Of a DNA stretch of 64,000 nucleotides, positions 23,865 through 31,097 are shown one piece after another; the first letter of the stretch is position 1, and each line of letters begins with the position of its first letter. Origin of the DNA: Herbidospora galbida (GTDB lineage Bacteria; Actinomycetota; Actinomycetes; Streptosporangiales; Streptosporangiaceae); assembly GCF_005233835.1 (NCBI RefSeq), contig NZ_SZQA01000002.1, positions 124,001-188,000 on the forward strand, given 5' to 3'. The position numbers and the translations under genes were made by a program. The notes beneath the pieces were generated by a model that worked only from the letters and a program-made list of their open reading frames with translations, ran no database searches and was not told the origin of the DNA.

Positions 23865-24805
23865 ACCACGACGACGTCAAGATCTCTCTTGGGGTGTACG
23901 CCCTGGGCGCCCTCGACGCCCGGGAGACCGCCATGGTCGAGGCCCACCTCGACACCTGCGACGAGTGCACGGCCGAACTCGCCGAGTTGTCCGGCCTGCC
24001 GCCGATGCTGGCCCGAGTGTCGGCCGCCGACGTCGAGCACGCCGCGGCCCCGCCCCGGGCGGTGCTCGACCGGCTGCTGGCCGACTCGGCCAGGCGCCGC
24101 AGGCGCGGCCGGATCACCCGCACGATGCTGGGCCTGGCCGCCGGCGTGGCGATCGTCGGCTGGGGCGGCGCGGTCCTCATCGACAGCGCCCCCGAGATGG
24201 GGACGTCCACGGCCGCCGGGGGCGCCCCCGAATCGGCCCAGATCCCCGCCGCCCAAGACCGGACCGAGGGCTACTCCGCCGCCGAGGCCCGGCCGCTGAT
24301 GACCGAGGAGCCCTCGCCCGAGGGCGCGGCGGCGGGCACGGGCCCGTCCGAGATCGACGTCGCCCCGTCCAGCGCGTCGGCGACGGCCCCGTCGAACCGC
24401 AGGCCGCCCGCCACCGAGCCTCCGCAGCCCGAAGAGAGCGCACCGGCCGCCGACGCCTCCGCGGCCGACGAGCCGGCGACCACCAAGCTGGCCCCCGAGA
24501 GCACGACGGTCGAGGGCTCGCGCGGGAAGGTCACGCTGCGGCTCGACCTGACCGCGGGCGAGGGCGGCACCGAGGTGGCGGCGACCATGACCGGCGTGCC
24601 CGTCGACACCAAGTGCGAGCTGTTCGCGATCCCGCGTCAGGGCCCGGAGACGCCGGTGGCGAGCTGGGACGTCCAGGCCGGCGGCGAATACCAGGAGGGC
24701 ACGGCCACCTTCCGGGGCTCGACGAGCCTGCCGGTCGCCGAGATCGCCCGGTTCGAGCTGCGCGCCGCCAACGGGCAGCGGCTCATCACGATCCCCGTCG
24801 GCTGA
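23861..24805 (+). CDS. Zinc-finger transmembrane anti-sigma factor
   Basis: 314 residues. The anti-sigma domain carries HLDTCDECTAEL near residues 28-39, a ZAS-type H-x3-C-x2-C zinc site that often responds to oxidation. A transmembrane helix follows (MLGLAAGVAIVGWGGAVLID, about 88-108). The extracytoplasmic part has a long Pro/Ala/Glu/Ser linker and a C-terminal beta domain (KVTLRLDLTAGEGGTEVAAT, TKCELFAIPRQGPETPVASW) like the anti-sigma-K C-terminal domain. Its GTG start overlaps the sigma-factor stop, indicating coupled translation. Confidence 0.92.
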   Translation: MNHDDVKISLGVYALGALDARETAMVEAHLDTCDECTAELAELSGLPPMLARVSAADVEHAAAPPRAVLDRLLADSARRRRRGRITRTMLGLAAGVAIVGWGGAVLIDSAPEMGTSTAAGGAPESAQIPAAQDRTEGYSAAEARPLMTEEPSPEGAAAGTGPSEIDVAPSSASATAPSNRRPPATEPPQPEESAPAADASAADEPATTKLAPESTTVEGSRGKVTLRLDLTAGEGGTEVAATMTGVPVDTKCELFAIPRQGPETPVASWDVQAGGEYQEGTATFRGSTSLPVAEIARFELRAANGQRLITIPVG

Positions 24806-24845
24806 GTGGGGAATTACCGGAGACGCGCCGTGGTTGCCCCCGTCG

Positions 24846-25256
24846 ATGACCGGTTTCGTCGTGCTCGCGGTGACGCTCGCGGCGGGGGCCCTGGCGGGGT
24901 TCCTGCTGAAGCGGCGCGCGGGCGCGTTCCGTGCGAAAGACGGGGCCAGAATGGATCTTGGTGAGCCGCTGGGCGAGCGGGCCACGCTCGTCCAGTTCTC
25001 GACGGCCTTCTGCCAGCCGTGCCGGGCGACCCGGCGGGTGCTCGCGGAGGTGGCGGAGATGGTGCCCGGCGTACGCCATGTGGAGATCGACGCCGAGTCG
25101 CGGCTGGACCTCGTGCGGGCGCACGACGTGATGCGTACGCCGACCGTTTTCGTTCTCGACAAATCCGGGAAAATCGTCAAAAAGGCCTCTGGCCAGCCCA
25201 GGAAAGCCGACGTCATCGCGGCGCTCGCGCTGGCCGTGGACACTCCGTCTCAGTAA
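24846..25256 (+). CDS. Membrane-anchored thioredoxin-like protein
   Basis: 136 residues. An N-terminal hydrophobic helix (FVVLAVTLAAGALAGFLL) anchors a thioredoxin domain with active site FCQPC (C56 and C59), VQFSTAFCQPCR, then DVMRTPTVFVLDKSGKIV with the cis-Pro segment. It may reduce membrane-proximal or secreted disulphides, and its position after a zinc anti-sigma factor suggests redox-linked regulation (inference). ATG 24846 is preferred; an in-frame TTG at 24834 exists. Confidence 0.85.
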   Translation: MTGFVVLAVTLAAGALAGFLLKRRAGAFRAKDGARMDLGEPLGERATLVQFSTAFCQPCRATRRVLAEVAEMVPGVRHVEIDAESRLDLVRAHDVMRTPTVFVLDKSGKIVKKASGQPRKADVIAALALAVDTPSQ

Positions 25257-25267
25257 CCGGACGGCAT

Positions 25268-25303
25268 GTGACAGATGGCGAGACGAAAGGTACTGTCGTG
25301 CTC
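25268..25303 (+). promoter_or_regulatory. Predicted promoter of the leaderless leader peptide
   Basis: GTGACA at 25268-25273 and TACTGT at 25291-25296 are spaced by 17 bp and resemble -35 and -10 elements. The -10 ends 7 nt before ATG 25304, so the transcript would start at or next to the A of the start codon. Confidence 0.6.
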
Positions 25304-25387
25304 ATGACTCCCACGACAGAGAAGCTGACGAAGCGGCGGGCGGTTGACTTCTGCCGCGTCGCGACGGCTCTCTGTCGCATGGCCTGA
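25304..25387 (+). CDS. Leaderless cysteine-containing leader peptide upstream of the sulfur operon
   Basis: 27 codons: after ATG the peptide contains KLTKRRAVDFCRVATALCRM and ends MA-stop. Two Cys codons lie close to the stop. Short actinobacterial leaders with Lys/Arg-rich starts and C-terminal cysteines precede cysteine and sulfur-transfer genes. In mycobacteria leaderless cysteine-rich uORFs upstream of cysA2-sseC type operons mediate cysteine-responsive attenuation. Here the next genes are DUF4395, a CysA2-like rhodanese and SseC, which fits. A GTG at 25298 is an alternative start with AAAGG upstream. Confidence 0.65.
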   Translation: MTPTTEKLTKRRAVDFCRVATALCRMA

Positions 25388-25446
25388 GGGTGATTCCAGC
25401 GGCATTCACCGCCGCAATGATCGAACCCCTTTAGGGAGCATCACCG

Positions 25447-25857
25447 ATGCAGGTTGATCCCCGAGGTCCTCGCTTCGGCGCGGCCGTCACAACTCTGGTT
25501 CTCGCGATCGTGCTCGTCACGGGCGCCGTCTGGCTGCTCGCACTCCAGGCGATCGTGTTCGCGTTCGGCGCCTACGGGCACCCGCCCTACGGACTGGTCT
25601 TCAAGAAGTTCCTGAAGCCACGTCTCGGGCCGCCGAAAGAACTGGAAGACGCACGGCCGCCCCGGTTCGCGCAGGGCGTAGGCATGGCCTTCGCCATCGT
25701 CGCCCTGATCGGGTTCGCCACCGGAATCGTCCCTCTGGCCCTGGGTGCGACAGCAGCGGCACTGCTGGCCGCCTTCCTCAACGCAGCCTTCGGCGTCTGC
25801 CTGGGTTGCGACATGTATCTGCTCATCCGCCGTCTACAACCTGGGAGAATTTCATGA
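25447..25857 (+). CDS. DUF4395 membrane protein
   Basis: 136 residues with about four hydrophobic segments (AAVTTLVLAIVLVTGAVWLL, ALQAIVFAFGAYG, MAFAIVALIGFATGIVPLAL, TAAALLAAFLNAAFGV) and a GVCLGCDMYLL motif with two cysteines near the C-terminus. DUF4395 proteins are commonly linked to rhodanese genes and may handle sulfur species at the membrane. GGGAG precedes ATG 25447. The stop overlaps the ATG of the rhodanese gene (ATGA). Confidence 0.88.
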   Translation: MQVDPRGPRFGAAVTTLVLAIVLVTGAVWLLALQAIVFAFGAYGHPPYGLVFKKFLKPRLGPPKELEDARPPRFAQGVGMAFAIVALIGFATGIVPLALGATAAALLAAFLNAAFGVCLGCDMYLLIRRLQPGRIS

Positions 25858-26693
25858 GTCGCTCCGCCGCACTGGTCGACGCCGACTGGGTCGAGGCCAA
25901 CCTCGACACGCCCGGTGTCGTCCTGGTCGAGGTCGACGAAGACGCCAGCGCCTACGACAAGGGTCACATCCGCGGTGCCGTCAAGGTCGACTGGCGCGAC
26001 GATCTGCAGGACCCGGTCCGCCGTGACTTCGTCGACAAGGCCGGTTTCGAGGCGCTGCTCTCGTCGCGCGGCATCGGCAACGACGACACCGTGGTCCTCT
26101 ACGGTGGCAACAACAACTGGTTCGCCGCCTACGCCTACTGGTACTTCAAGCTCTACGGCCACGAGAACGTCAAGCTGCTCGACGGCGGTCGCAAGAAGTG
26201 GGAGCTCGACTCCCGTGAACTGGTGAAGGACGTGCCGAGCCGCGAGGCCACCACCTACACCGCCCAGGAGCAGGACCTGTCGATCCGCGCGTTCCGCGAC
26301 GAGGCCGTGGCCGCGATCGGCAAGCTCAACCTGGTCGACGTCCGGTCGCCCGACGAGTTCACCGGCAAGCTGCTCGCCCCGGCCCACCTTCCGCAGGAGC
26401 AGGCGCAGCGCGCGGGGCACATCCCGACCGCCCGCAACATCCCGTGGAGCAAGGCCGCCAACGACGACGGCACCTTCCGTTCCGACGACGAGCTCAAGAC
26501 CCTCTACGCCGACGCGGGGGTCGATTTCGGCAAGGACACCATCGCCTACTGCCGTATCGGGGAGCGCTCGGCGCACACCTGGTTCGTGCTGCACGAGCTG
26601 CTCGGCCAGGCCAACGTCAAGAACTACGACGGTTCGTGGACCGAATACGGCTCGCTCGTGGGCGTGCCGGTGGAACTGGGAGAGGCCCGATGA
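25854..26693 (+). CDS. Thiosulfate sulfurtransferase (tandem rhodanese, CysA2-like)
   Basis: 279 residues with two rhodanese domains. The N-terminal inactive domain includes VLVEVDEDASAYDKGHIRGA and VVLYGGNNNWFAAYAYWYF. The C-terminal domain has LVDVRSPDEFTGKL and the active-site loop AYCRIGERSAHTWF with C233. It moves sulfane sulfur from thiosulfate or similar donors to acceptors. It is coupled by ATGA to DUF4395 and to the SseC gene, matching the CysA2-SseC pair of mycobacteria. Confidence 0.94.
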   Translation: MSRSAALVDADWVEANLDTPGVVLVEVDEDASAYDKGHIRGAVKVDWRDDLQDPVRRDFVDKAGFEALLSSRGIGNDDTVVLYGGNNNWFAAYAYWYFKLYGHENVKLLDGGRKKWELDSRELVKDVPSREATTYTAQEQDLSIRAFRDEAVAAIGKLNLVDVRSPDEFTGKLLAPAHLPQEQAQRAGHIPTARNIPWSKAANDDGTFRSDDELKTLYADAGVDFGKDTIAYCRIGERSAHTWFVLHELLGQANVKNYDGSWTEYGSLVGVPVELGEAR

Positions 26694-26992
26694 CGACCAC
26701 TCAGGGGTGCGCCGCGCCCGAGCAGACCGTGGCGCTGCCGACCGGAATCGATCTGTCCAAGCAGGCTGTGATCCAGGGCGTCGTCACCGGCGCCGGCACC
26801 GCCTACGCCCGCCTCCTCGACCACTCCGGTGAGTTCACCGGCGAGGTCGTCGTCTCCGACGAGGGCATCTTCCGCTTCTTCGCCGCTCCCGGCTCCTGGA
26901 CCGTCCGCATCATCGCGGGCGGCGGCCGGACCAAGGACGTCGCGGTCGAGGCCAAGCTGGGCGAGGTCTCCCAGCTCGCCGTCGCCGTCTGA
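26690..26992 (+). CDS. sseC: SseC family protein (DUF1416)
   Basis: 100 residues. GCAAPEQTVALPTGIDLSKQ, then VIQGVVTGAGTAYARLLDHS and TGEVVVSDEGIFRFFAAPGS show a small beta-sandwich of the DUF1416 family. SseC is always paired with a CysA2-type rhodanese and was named for sulfur metabolism, but its reaction is unknown. Its ATG overlaps the rhodanese TGA, so the three genes form one tight operon under the leader peptide, closed by a terminator at 27005. Confidence 0.92.
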   Translation: MTTTQGCAAPEQTVALPTGIDLSKQAVIQGVVTGAGTAYARLLDHSGEFTGEVVVSDEGIFRFFAAPGSWTVRIIAGGGRTKDVAVEAKLGEVSQLAVAV

Positions 26993-27004
26993 CGCCCGAG
27001 ACAC

Positions 27005-27035
27005 CGAGCCCGGCCTCTTCGGAGGCCGGGCTTTC
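27005..27035. terminator. Terminator between the sulfur operon and the MarR gene
   Basis: Hairpin GAGCCCGGCCTC-TTC-GGAGGCCGGGCTTTCT located between convergent genes. The T-rich tail is on the plus side, serving the sulfur operon. Confidence 0.85.
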
Positions 27036-27476
27036 TCAGTTCACCCCGGCCAGTTGCTCCAGCACGTCGATGAGCGCGTTGTGCTCGCCGGCGACCTTGA
27101 AGAACTCGCGGTCGACCTTCTCGACGACCCCGGCGGCGCGCTCGGCCAGCCGGCGGCCCTCGTCGGTGATCACCAGCACCTTCTTGCGCATGTCGGCGGG
27201 GTCGTCCTCGCGGCCGAGCAGACCCTTGACCTCCAGCACCCTGACCACCTGGCTGGTCATCATCACGTCGACGGTGGCGTGTTCGGCCAGTTCGCGCTGG
27301 CTGGGGCGGACGCCCTGACTGTCGAACCACCACAGGTCGACGAGCAGGGCGAACTGCACGTGGGTCAGGCCCATCGTCTTCAGCGCCGTGGTGATCTCCC
27401 GCTGCCATCGAAGGGTCGCCCGCCACAGCAGGAAACCCGGGCTCCGGCCTGGACCGGCGTCCCGTTCCGCGCTCAC
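27036..27476 (-). CDS. MarR-family transcriptional regulator
   Basis: 146 residues with a winged-helix MarR fold: LTHVQFALLVDLWWFDSQGV, then PSQRELAEHATVDVMMTSQV, RVLEVKGLLGREDDPADMRK with the beta-wing and VLVITDEGRRLAERAAGVVE. No Cys redox switch is seen. The target is unknown; divergent transcription with the membrane protein gene at 27601 suggests that gene as a candidate. The 124-bp intergenic region could hold its operator. Confidence 0.9.
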   Translation of the reverse strand: MSAERDAGPGRSPGFLLWRATLRWQREITTALKTMGLTHVQFALLVDLWWFDSQGVRPSQRELAEHATVDVMMTSQVVRVLEVKGLLGREDDPADMRKKVLVITDEGRRLAERAAGVVEKVDREFFKVAGEHNALIDVLEQLAGVN

Positions 27477-27562
27477 TGTCTGATTCCCCGATCTACGACT
27501 TCAGGGAGTGTCCCACCTCGCCTCCCGCATATCCGTCGTTGACCAGCCTGGACGGCCGATCT

Positions 27563-27600
27563 TTGACCTTTCCGGCTCCTTGACCGCTAGCATGCGCAAG
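27563..27600 (+). promoter_or_regulatory. Predicted promoter of the membrane protein gene
   Basis: TTGACC at 27563-27568 and TAGCAT at 27588-27593 (19-bp spacer). The -10 ends 7 nt before ATG 27601, the pattern of a leaderless transcript, which decides the start codon. Confidence 0.55.
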
Positions 27601-28845
27601 ATGTCCGGTACGTCCATCAAGACCGCGCGCCTGCCCCTCGACGCGTTACGGATCGCCGGGTCGTGCGCCCTGCCGCTGATCATGTGGTTCTCGCTCGGCC
27701 GGTTCGTGCGCTGGGCGCTGCTCTACGCCGCCGCGCACCTGTCCCACGGCTCGTGGTACCAGCTCCGGATCGTCGGCGTGCTGTTCATCTTCACCCTGGT
27801 CGTCATGGTGTCGCTGGCGACCGTGGTCGGGATGCTCTACACCGTCCGGGAGGCGCTGGCCGAGACGCGGGCCCGCCGCGCGGGCGACGAGGCGCAGGAG
27901 ACGATCTTCGGGGCGCTCAACCGCACCGCTCTGACGTTCGCCGGTCTCTACATGACCTGGGGCCTGGTCGACCAGGACATGCGCGACTTCGAGAACATCG
28001 ACCGCACCCTCAACCCCGACCAGCAGATCGTCGACCAGGTGCAGGGGGTGCAGAGCACCATCGGCGACGGTCTGACCGGCCTCGACGTGCGGATCTCGAT
28101 CGCCGCCATGGTCGTCGCCTTCGCGATCAAGTGGTTCGCCGGCCGCCGCCACGAGAACAAGCCCGGGAAGTTCACCGGCCTGCTGACCACCTTCGGGGAA
28201 CTGGCCTTCGTCTTCTACGGCCTGACCGCCACCGTCGCCGCCCTGAAGCTCCGCGAAGACTGGATCGAGCACCGGGCGCTCATCATGGGCGTGAGCGACG
28301 CCACCGAGGACGTGCGCGAGTCGCCGTTCTTCGAGTGGCTCGGCGACGTGTGGCCGCTGCTCGTCGACGCGCTGGTGCTTCCGCTGGCCTGGCTGACCGT
28401 CGGCATCCTCGTGTACGGCGCCTACGCGGAGGACACCCAGACCACGATCAGGGGTACCCGCCTGGAGGGCGTCGGCGCCCGCGTCGAGCGCAGCCACAAC
28501 TGGACCCAGCTCACCCTGGCCAAGCTGACCGGCGGGTTCACCTCCCGCTGGATCCCGCTGCTCAACTCCCTGCGCCTGACCGCCAAGGCGGGCCCCGCCC
28601 TCTTCGGCCTGTACGCCCTGCTCTACGTCGGCATTCACGTCGGCGGCGACTACCTGGGCAGACTCCTCGACTACGCCACCGCCGGCGGCCCCTACCTGTG
28701 GATCGTCACCACCGTGCCGACGACGTTCGTCGTCGACCTGCTGGTGACCGTGCTGTCGATGTGCCTGATCGCGGCCACCTACGACCAGGCCGCGACCCGC
28801 AAGCGGCTAACGGAGGAACCGGAGGACGTCGAGGTCGGCGCTTAG
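27601..28845 (+). CDS. Polytopic membrane protein of unknown function
   Basis: About 414 residues from ATG 27601, with some eight hydrophobic segments: SCALPLIMWFSLGRFV, IVGVLFIFTLVVMVSLATVV, TALTFAGLYMTWGLV, IAAMVVAFAIKWFAG, GELAFVFYGLTATVAAL, LLVDALVLPLAWLTVGILVY, LFGLYALLYVGIHVG and FVVDLLVTVLSMCLIAATY. Soluble loops include an acidic DATEDVRESPFFEW. I do not recognise a family. Its 3' end overlaps the convergent gene at 28807 by 39 bp. It is the first member of a membrane/ATPase gene group reaching 36120. Confidence 0.75.
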   Translation: MSGTSIKTARLPLDALRIAGSCALPLIMWFSLGRFVRWALLYAAAHLSHGSWYQLRIVGVLFIFTLVVMVSLATVVGMLYTVREALAETRARRAGDEAQETIFGALNRTALTFAGLYMTWGLVDQDMRDFENIDRTLNPDQQIVDQVQGVQSTIGDGLTGLDVRISIAAMVVAFAIKWFAGRRHENKPGKFTGLLTTFGELAFVFYGLTATVAALKLREDWIEHRALIMGVSDATEDVRESPFFEWLGDVWPLLVDALVLPLAWLTVGILVYGAYAEDTQTTIRGTRLEGVGARVERSHNWTQLTLAKLTGGFTSRWIPLLNSLRLTAKAGPALFGLYALLYVGIHVGGDYLGRLLDYATAGGPYLWIVTTVPTTFVVDLLVTVLSMCLIAATYDQAATRKRLTEEPEDVEVGA

Positions 28846-29715
28846 GTCGTCGGTCAGGTCCTCGGTCGGGGTGTCGGAGCGGTAGTTCAGGGGGCGGATG
28901 AACAGCTCGGCCGTGTCGGCCACGTCGGTCGGCACGACGGCGTAGATCTCGATCGGGAAGGCCTTGCCGATCTGGTCGTCCGACGGGTCGAGCGGGGTGG
29001 CGTTCTCGAGCACCTCGGTCCGCCACTTGCGCCCGGCGGCGTCGCGGATCTCCACGTCGGGGACGCCGGTCAGGAAGGTGCCGTCGCGGTCGAGGGCGGT
29101 GCGGGTCAGCACGATCTTCATCCACTGGCGGCCGGGCTTCTCGGCCGCACCCGCCGGGTTGGCGATGCGCTCCATCGTCGACCGCCAGGCGACGTGCTCG
29201 AACTCGTAGGTCTCGCCCGCCGGTATGACGTGGACGATGTCGGGCTCGCCGGTGCCGTACACATAGGTCGACCAGTTGGCGGCGGCGGGCGCGCCGACGG
29301 CGAGCACCACCGACCCGGCGGCCCCGGCGAAGAACCGGCCCCAGCCCTTCTTCTTCCGCTCGGGCTCCGGCTCGCTCGCCTCGGGCGAAGCGGGCGGGGG
29401 CTCCTCCCGGACGGGCGGCGGATCGGGGAACGGCGGATAGGGCTCCGGGTCCTGGAACGACGGCCGGGGGCGCGGCAGCGGCCGGCCCGCCGCGATGGCC
29501 GGGAAGGGCTGGGTCGAGAAGCCCTCGTCGTCCTCCTCGGGCGCCGGGGGAGGCGGCGGGGGCGGCCACACCAGCACGTCGCTGGGCGGCGCCAGCGGCG
29601 GGATGTAGGCCGGGATCATCGGCGGGAGCGGTCCCGAATAGGTCGTGTCGTCGATCTCGGTCGGCTGCGACGGCGGCGGGGAAAACCAGTCGCGGGGTGG
29701 CTCTTGCTGGTTCAC
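28807..29715 (-). CDS. Proline-rich single-pass membrane protein
   Basis: 302 residues from GTG 29715. The first 150 residues are Pro/acid-rich and likely disordered (PPPSQPTEIDDTTYSGPLPP, then a run of eight prolines). A basic KKKGWGR precedes one transmembrane helix (FFAGAAGSVVLAVGAPAAAN). The C-terminal domain is beta-rich and outside: VHVIPAGETYEFEHVAWRST and AAGRKWRTEVLENATPLDPS. A long intracellular Pro-rich tail suggests protein-protein contacts. It overlaps the preceding gene of the operon by 4 nt (GTGA). Confidence 0.75.
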   Translation of the reverse strand: MNQQEPPRDWFSPPPSQPTEIDDTTYSGPLPPMIPAYIPPLAPPSDVLVWPPPPPPPAPEEDDEGFSTQPFPAIAAGRPLPRPRPSFQDPEPYPPFPDPPPVREEPPPASPEASEPEPERKKKGWGRFFAGAAGSVVLAVGAPAAANWSTYVYGTGEPDIVHVIPAGETYEFEHVAWRSTMERIANPAGAAEKPGRQWMKIVLTRTALDRDGTFLTGVPDVEIRDAAGRKWRTEVLENATPLDPSDDQIGKAFPIEIYAVVPTDVADTAELFIRPLNYRSDTPTEDLTDDLSADLDVLRFLR

Positions 29716-30302
29716 GTGCCCTCCGGGGCCAGCGAGTAGTGCTCGACCGGCGACTCGCCGCCGGTCAGCCCGAGATCGATCTGCGCTTCCGGGGCGAGGA
29801 CGTCGACGACGAGGGCGTCGCTGGCCGAGAAGAGCACCAGCTCGGATCCCCGAAGCGCCTCCTTGGGCACCTCGAACACGAGCGGTGCATCGATCCACCA
29901 ACCGGCCTGCACCCACTTGCCCAGGAGCGTGGCGTCTTCGGCCACCTTGTCGGTGGCCTTGTATGTCTTGTCGGCTTCGGTCAGCAGCCAGGCGGTGTGC
30001 GGCCGGAACCGGAAGGGCTCAGCCGGAGAGGTCGCCGAGACGTGCACGACGAGGAACAGGTTCCCCGTCTCGATGGTGGCGTCGGGCAGGTCGACGCTGG
30101 TCGCCAGCGCCGTCTTGGTCACCTTGACCGAGAACCGGCTCGTGACGACCTCCTCCCCGAGCGCTCCCGAGGTCGTGAGGTTGGCGCTCTTCTCCTCGGG
30201 GTCCAGCGCCAGGGTCTGTGCGTAAACGGCGGCGGCGGCGAGGCTCAGACCGAGCGCCGACGCGCCTAAGCGGCGGAGGAATCCGCGTCGGGGGGCCGCC
30301 AT
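29712..30302 (-). CDS. Exported protein with Tat-like signal
   Basis: 196 residues. The N-terminus RRGFLRRLGASALGLSLAAA resembles a twin-arginine signal, cut near VYAQ. The mature part is beta-rich (FSVKVTKTALATSVDLPDAT, NLFLVVHVSATSPAEPFRFR, KWVQAGWWIDAPLVFEVPKE), like a Telomeric_repeat/DUF4352-type immunoglobulin-like domain. It shares style with its downstream neighbour's external domain (tKxALa...dG), suggesting related folds. It starts 1 nt into the stop of the upstream gene and overlaps the downstream one. Confidence 0.7.
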   Translation of the reverse strand: MAAPRRGFLRRLGASALGLSLAAAAVYAQTLALDPEEKSANLTTSGALGEEVVTSRFSVKVTKTALATSVDLPDATIETGNLFLVVHVSATSPAEPFRFRPHTAWLLTEADKTYKATDKVAEDATLLGKWVQAGWWIDAPLVFEVPKEALRGSELVLFSASDALVVDVLAPEAQIDLGLTGGESPVEHYSLAPEGT

Positions 30303-30940
30303 CAGGCCTCCTCGGGCCGGATGGGCAGGGTGACCTGGGCGATGACCTTGGGCTTGATGGGGGCCATCTCGTCGCCGGCGCCGGTGGGCAGGTCCTTCTC
30401 GGGCTCGACCTGCCAGTACTCCACGGGGTCCCGGCGGCTGATCGGCTCCTTGACGAAGCCGCCGACGTCGATCGTCACCTTCTCCGGGGGAGTGGCGCCC
30501 GCCGGCATGTCGTAGCGGATGACGACGGTGTGGGTGATGCCCGGATGGAGCTGCGCGCTGCGGACGCCGTGGCTCCACACGCCGATGTCCGGGTAGGTGT
30601 CGGGCTTGCCGAGCTGCGGGGTGGTCTTGAGGATCGTCGAGCCGATGCGTCCGTACCGGCTGACCATGGGGCCGGTCGCCATCCCGCCGACGCTCTCGGT
30701 CGTGTCGCCCTCGTTGGTGACCTTGAGAACTAATTCCACCGCGTGGCGGTCGCCCTCGGCAATGTCGACCGCCTTGACGAACTGGGTCTTGAAGAGCTTC
30801 TGATCGATCGTCGCGCCGGCCTGGTACTGCTTCGGAGGCGAGTCGGGTTCGGTGTCGAGACCGCCGGTCCCGGCCGTGACCCCGAGGCCGGACACGGACA
30901 GCAGCGCCACCACGGGCACGAGCACCGGTCGCCGACTCAT
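30302..30940 (-). CDS. Exported protein, first gene of a three-gene operon
   Basis: 212 residues. Signal peptide (RPVLVPVVALLSVSGLGVTA) followed by a polar linker with EPDSPPKQYQAG. The domain that follows (TIDQKLFKTQFVKAVDIAEG, AVELVLKVTNEGDTTESVGG, THTVVIRYDMPAGATPPEKV) has the same beta-sandwich look as the next two products. TACCAT 8 nt before ATG 30940 (minus strand) fits a leaderless mRNA. The three gene products are probably all outside the membrane. Confidence 0.7.
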   Translation of the reverse strand: MSRRPVLVPVVALLSVSGLGVTAGTGGLDTEPDSPPKQYQAGATIDQKLFKTQFVKAVDIAEGDRHAVELVLKVTNEGDTTESVGGMATGPMVSRYGRIGSTILKTTPQLGKPDTYPDIGVWSHGVRSAQLHPGITHTVVIRYDMPAGATPPEKVTIDVGGFVKEPISRRDPVEYWQVEPEKDLPTGAGDEMAPIKPKVIAQVTLPIRPEEA

Positions 30941-31097
30941 GGCAATGGATGGTAGTACGCCCACACGTGACCCATCCGCCGCAATCGTCCCTATCTTTGG
31001 TGGGAAACCCGTCCGAATGCCGAGAACCCTGCCCTGACGGGGTACCTAGCTCCTACGCTTTGACCTTACGACGAATACGGAGGGGCCAGGCGCGACC

